Shown here in pieces: positions 6,736 through 9,266 of a stretch of 9,266 bases of DNA (position 1 is its first letter; each line of letters begins with the position of its first letter). Location: NCBI GenBank assembly GCA_013375405.1, contig JABXJU010000181.1:1-9266 (forward strand). Direction: 5' to 3'. The notes beneath the pieces are model-generated. The model had not been told where the DNA came from and made no database searches. It was given only the letters and a program-made list of their open reading frames with translations. The translations under genes and the position numbers were made by a program. This stretch comes from Candidatus Helarchaeota archaeon. GTDB lineage: Archaea; Asgardarchaeota; Lokiarchaeia; Helarchaeales; HEL-GB-A.

Positions 6736-7872
6736 ATGAAAGTTATTGCAGCAATGCCTTGGAGATTTGACTGGGACTTTAGCGGTTTGAGTAAACACAT
6801 GGTCGCATACTTCAATGCGATTTCAGATATTGGGGTTGATGTTAATCTCTATTGTCTTGGTTCTGAAAACAAGAAAGCTAAGTTTTCCATATTAAAAGTT
6901 CCAGTAAAATCAATACTTGACGGCGCCACCTTCGCTCCTTTATTCAATTCCATAGCATTTAGCCATGAGTTTGCAAAACTAATAGATGATGAAGAATACG
7001 ATATTTTGCACTGTTTCAATACCACAACATTGTTTTTAAAGGAGAGGAAGTATTTATTTCAAACATCGAATCCTACATATGCTTTTGCACTAGATGCTGT
7101 CAAAGACGAATACCCTAAAACGGTAAAGTATCAACGCCTATTGAAATATTACGCCTTAGTAGCAGAATTGGAAAGGTTAGAGTATGATCAGACAGATATC
7201 ATCATAGCGAACTCAGATGTGGTGAAGGAGAACATAGTCAACTATTATGGCGTTGATTCAAGTCAGATAGAAATCATACCTAATGGAGTCAGACCTGAAG
7301 AATGTAATTTTAATAGACCCCTCCAAAGCACAGGAAAAATGAAAATTGTCCTCTTCCCTAGTACTATACATGTGATGAAAGGGTTCCGTTATCTCGTAGA
7401 AGCTATGGCAGAGATCAGAAAAACATTTCCTGAGACAATTTTGATAGTATGTGGAAGAATCCATCCATTTGAATATGATATGTTCAAGAATCTCATAGAG
7501 CGAAAGAGAAAGGAAAGCGGCATTGTCTTGGCGGGATTCATGCCTAGAGAGCAACTTTCCAAATATTATCACATGGCAGATGTGTGTGTTATGCCTCTCC
7601 TCTTCGGAACTATGAGCACCGCCCTTTTAGAGGCGATAGCACATGGACTTCCGATTGTTACTACATCCCATTCCGGCATTCCAAATGTTGAAGATGTTGG
7701 AATAAAAGTACCGGCTAAAGACTCTAATGCAATAGCAGATGCCATAATTAAACTCCTTTCAAATCCAAACCTTTGGAAAAAGAAGAGCGAGAATACACGG
7801 AGGGTAATCAAGAATTATCTCTGGAGTGATATAGCAAAGAAATCTGTTGAAATATATGAAAGATTGATTTGA
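6736..7872 (+). CDS. GT4-family glycosyltransferase (GT-B fold)
   Basis: A 378-residue cytoplasmic or membrane-associated glycosyltransferase that moves a sugar from a nucleotide-sugar donor to a glycan, lipid or protein acceptor. The N-terminal Rossmann half starts MKVIAAMPWRFDWDFSGLSK, has YDILHCFN and a DIIIANSD strand, and leads to IEIIPNGV (about 178-185), the hinge motif of GT4 enzymes. The C-terminal half has VLFPSTIHVMKGFRYLVEAM, LIVCG, the GFMPREQLSKYYHMADVCVMP block and LLEAIAHGLPIVTT. In the usual EX7E donor motif the second Glu is E299 (in LLEA), but the first is replaced by Gly (G291), so donor or mechanism may differ. I start at ATG 6736 rather than the TTG at 6727, because MKVI is the normal family start and no SD supports the TTG. 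No SD precedes 6736 either, which fits a leaderless mRNA. The gene converges on the GT2 gene. Confidence 0.88.
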   Translation: MKVIAAMPWRFDWDFSGLSKHMVAYFNAISDIGVDVNLYCLGSENKKAKFSILKVPVKSILDGATFAPLFNSIAFSHEFAKLIDDEEYDILHCFNTTTLFLKERKYLFQTSNPTYAFALDAVKDEYPKTVKYQRLLKYYALVAELERLEYDQTDIIIANSDVVKENIVNYYGVDSSQIEIIPNGVRPEECNFNRPLQSTGKMKIVLFPSTIHVMKGFRYLVEAMAEIRKTFPETILIVCGRIHPFEYDMFKNLIERKRKESGIVLAGFMPREQLSKYYHMADVCVMPLLFGTMSTALLEAIAHGLPIVTTSHSGIPNVEDVGIKVPAKDSNAIADAIIKLLSNPNLWKKKSENTRRVIKNYLWSDIAKKSVEIYERLI

Positions 7873-7892
7873 AGATCGGAGTTAATTTTATA

Positions 7893-7915
7893 GTGGTTTT
7901 TTCATTCTTATTTTT
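7893..7915 (+). terminator. T-rich terminator downstream of the GT4 gene
   Basis: The 44 bases between the convergent GT4 and GT2 genes contain TTTTTT at 7897-7902 and TTATTTTT at 7908-7915 on the plus strand. These are typical archaeal oligo-T termination signals for the GT4 transcript. The minus strand here is A-rich and shows no matching signal for the GT2 gene. Confidence 0.45.
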
Positions 7916-7916
7916 A

Positions 7917-8852
7917 TTACCAATAGTAATCGATACCAGTTCTTTGTTTTAGAATCCCTGATGCAAAACCTAGACAAATAACTCTACAAAGATATTCATC
8001 AGATTCCCCATGCTTTGGTAATCTGGGAGTATCTATTTTACAAATTTGAGCTCTACACCCATCGCATAACAATTGATTATCTTGAAAAATTGCTTCATGT
8101 AAGTGATCTTCAGGGTAATCCAGATACCTCCATACGGAATATGCTCGCGAATCGGGGTCGAAAACCTCTCTCTTACAATATCTTATGAGCCCGAAGATCC
8201 CCTCACCCCACCACTTACGTTGCTTAAATAAAGCTTGTACCGTCGTGGGATGGTGATGAAAGACAATAGCCTTAGGTTCAAATATTATCTTCACTTCCTT
8301 ACTGATTCTAAGAGAGAGCTCTGTATCCTCAGCTGCCACGAGATCTTCCCTATATTTCCATTTCAGAAAATCAGATCTATACATACTAAAATTAGTATTG
8401 CCAAAAATCTTGCAAGAACCATCTGGGTTAAGACCTCTAAGCCATTGATTTGCCATTTCTTCCTTTTGTACGAATACAGAGACGAAAGTTTTAGAACTTG
8501 CATTACGAATACCCCCCATAACGCCAGAAATATCCTTTCTACTCTTATAGCTCTTTAAATGATATTCTAGAGCTCTTTGATCTACAATACAGTCTGCGTC
8601 GCAGAAGAAGATGATATCACCAACTGCGATACCAGCCCCTCTATTCCTTACTGCCCCCTTTAATACTGGAAATTCTTTGAGAATGAGCCTAACACCCTCG
8701 AATTCCTTGACTTTTTCAACAGTTAAATCAACCGATTTTCTATCGACGATTATAATTTCATATGGAGAATAAGTCTGCGTGCTAAGAGAACCGAGGCATT
8801 CACTTATGGTTTGTTCCGAATTATATGTTGGGATTATAACGCTTATTTTCAT
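7917..8852 (-). CDS. GT2-family glycosyltransferase with cysteine-bearing C-terminal region
   Basis: A 311-residue GT-A enzyme of family 2. MKISVIIPTYNSEQTISECLGSL opens the nucleotide-binding domain, EIIIVD is strand 2, VRNRGAGIAVGDIIFFCDADC contains the metal-binding DxD as D85-A-D87, GNTNFSMYR begins the acceptor half, and AAEDTELSLR (E175-D176) holds the likely catalytic acids. HHHPTTVQALFKQRKWWGEG is also common in this family. Past about residue 240 the chain carries five cysteines (C263, C266, C271, C289, C293) in CxxC-x4-C and Cx3C spacing, in place of the membrane helices many relatives have. This region could bind a metal or could be a divergent hydrophobic tail. The enzyme probably acts on a surface glycan, a lipid-linked sugar or a modified peptide. 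It starts 23 bp after the stop of the radical SAM gene and is probably in the same operon; only a weak GGAT precedes its ATG. Confidence 0.9.
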   Translation of the reverse strand: MKISVIIPTYNSEQTISECLGSLSTQTYSPYEIIIVDRKSVDLTVEKVKEFEGVRLILKEFPVLKGAVRNRGAGIAVGDIIFFCDADCIVDQRALEYHLKSYKSRKDISGVMGGIRNASSKTFVSVFVQKEEMANQWLRGLNPDGSCKIFGNTNFSMYRSDFLKWKYREDLVAAEDTELSLRISKEVKIIFEPKAIVFHHHPTTVQALFKQRKWWGEGIFGLIRYCKREVFDPDSRAYSVWRYLDYPEDHLHEAIFQDNQLLCDGCRAQICKIDTPRLPKHGESDEYLCRVICLGFASGILKQRTGIDYYW

Positions 8853-8875
8853 TTTCTTGTTATCCGAATAATTAT

Positions 8876-9266
8876 CTACTTACCTACAAGCACTTTATAA
8901 GGGCGATACATCATATTACAGTTCTTACATAACTCGGGCATTGGTATTGAATCATCAAGTATTATGTTTCTTATTCTTTGAAAGTAAAGGTTATTCCAAA
9001 CATTTTTATTGCGTAAGACATTTCCAAATTCTTTCCGTGGAAGAATGGCGCAGCAAATAGATGTATTACCATTACCATAGATAGGGATTGTTGTAAATGG
9101 CTGGCTGCACCGCCGCGTTATGTTATAGCTCCTAAACAAATTAGGCATGGATATTCTCAATTTTGAATTGGGATGTTCTATATTTTCGATGATCTCAATA
9201 ACTTCGGAATCATCTACATAAAGAGATTGATCCTGTGGATAGCCAGGTAGACAGATCGGAAGAGCA
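8876..9266 (-). CDS. Radical SAM protein with shortened SPASM (twitch-type) domain, N-terminally truncated
   Basis: The reading frame is open to the right edge and ends at TAG 8878-8876, so this is the C-terminal part of a longer protein; a TTG at 9160 is not its true start. The last genuine base is 9252, because 9253-9266 is adapter and contributes four false codons plus one base of the next. The visible part carries C-x12-G-x4-C (RRCSQPF...YGNGNTSICC), then EFGN, VWNN and QRIRN, and CKNC near the end. This is the auxiliary iron-sulfur region of SPASM/twitch radical SAM enzymes. The further CX5CX3C of a full SPASM domain is absent, suggesting one auxiliary cluster. The CxxxCxxC radical SAM core would lie off the contig. 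Similar proteins modify RiPP precursors or act in surface-glycan clusters. It is the upstream gene of an operon with the GT2. Confidence 0.82.
   Translation of the reverse strand, partial: ALPICLPGYPQDQSLYVDDSEVIEIIENIEHPNSKLRISMPNLFRSYNITRRCSQPFTTIPIYGNGNTSICCAILPRKEFGNVLRNKNVWNNLYFQRIRNIILDDSIPMPELCKNCNMMYRPYKVLVGK
9253..9266 (+). other. Illumina TruSeq adapter remnant at the contig edge
   Basis: AGATCGGAAGAGCA is identical to the first 14 bases of the TruSeq adapter that follows the insert in read 1. It sits exactly at the end of the sequence, as expected from untrimmed read-through. It is not genomic and should be masked. Confidence 0.93.

Noticed and set aside
7873..7880. Internal adapter remnant AGATCGGA
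   Set aside because: Only eight bases match and the next base differs. A chance match of this length is expected about once in a few windows of this size, and genes on both sides are intact.
8235..8558. Plus-strand 107-residue reading frame
   Set aside because: It is a shadow of the GT2 gene, whose motifs are clearly encoded on the minus strand.
6535..9252. A complete mycofactocin cluster
   Set aside because: Only a short GMxGVY resemblance exists. MftB, MftD and MftE are absent and the GT2 does not show MftF-specific features that I can recognise.

Overview
The window looks like an archaeal metagenome contig that is moderately AT-rich. Four things point to archaea: TATA-type boxes placed where leaderless or short-leader transcripts would start, Shine-Dalgarno (SD) sites of the GGTGAT/GTGAT/GAGGA type, an HTH_45-like winged-helix regulator, and a carbohydrate-related gene mix. 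A Bathyarchaeia-like or Asgard-like origin is possible, but nothing here fixes the lineage. The last 14 bases match the start of the Illumina TruSeq adapter, so the right edge is a sequencing or assembly artefact.

Left region (1-3413, plus strand): a 5'-truncated enolase-superfamily (mandelate racemase subgroup) acid-sugar dehydratase, a nine-segment DMT/NIPA-like membrane transporter, and a GH63-type alpha-glycosidase resembling mannosylglycerate hydrolases. Together they suggest uptake and breakdown of a glycoside and a sugar acid. The transporter appears to have its own promoter. The glycosidase starts 3 bp after the transporter and is probably cotranscribed.

Middle region (3414-6389): a perfect 19-bp palindrome, then a two-gene unit with its own TATA box and SD site. 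This unit encodes a four-helix membrane protein of unknown function and an overlapping small winged-helix regulator. Tail-to-tail with it, 4 bp apart, is a minus-strand 620-residue cytoplasmic protein that looks like a GH20/GH67-type glycoside hydrolase.

The 337-bp region 6390-6726 is not empty. It holds a two-copy 29-bp tandem repeat that carries the TATA-like box of the 620-residue gene, and a 40-codon minus-strand ORF with a very good SD site. That peptide has a lysine-rich front, a YxxPxI motif and a GMxGVY segment near its end. It resembles precursors of ribosomally made, post-translationally modified peptides (RiPPs).

Right region (6736-9252): a plus-strand GT4 glycosyltransferase converges on a minus-strand pair. 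The pair is the C-terminal end of a radical SAM protein with a shortened SPASM (twitch-type) domain, followed 23 bp later by a GT2 glycosyltransferase with a cysteine-bearing C-terminal region. This could be an ordinary surface-glycan cluster. With the small peptide nearby, a modified and perhaps glycosylated peptide pathway is a speculative alternative worth testing.
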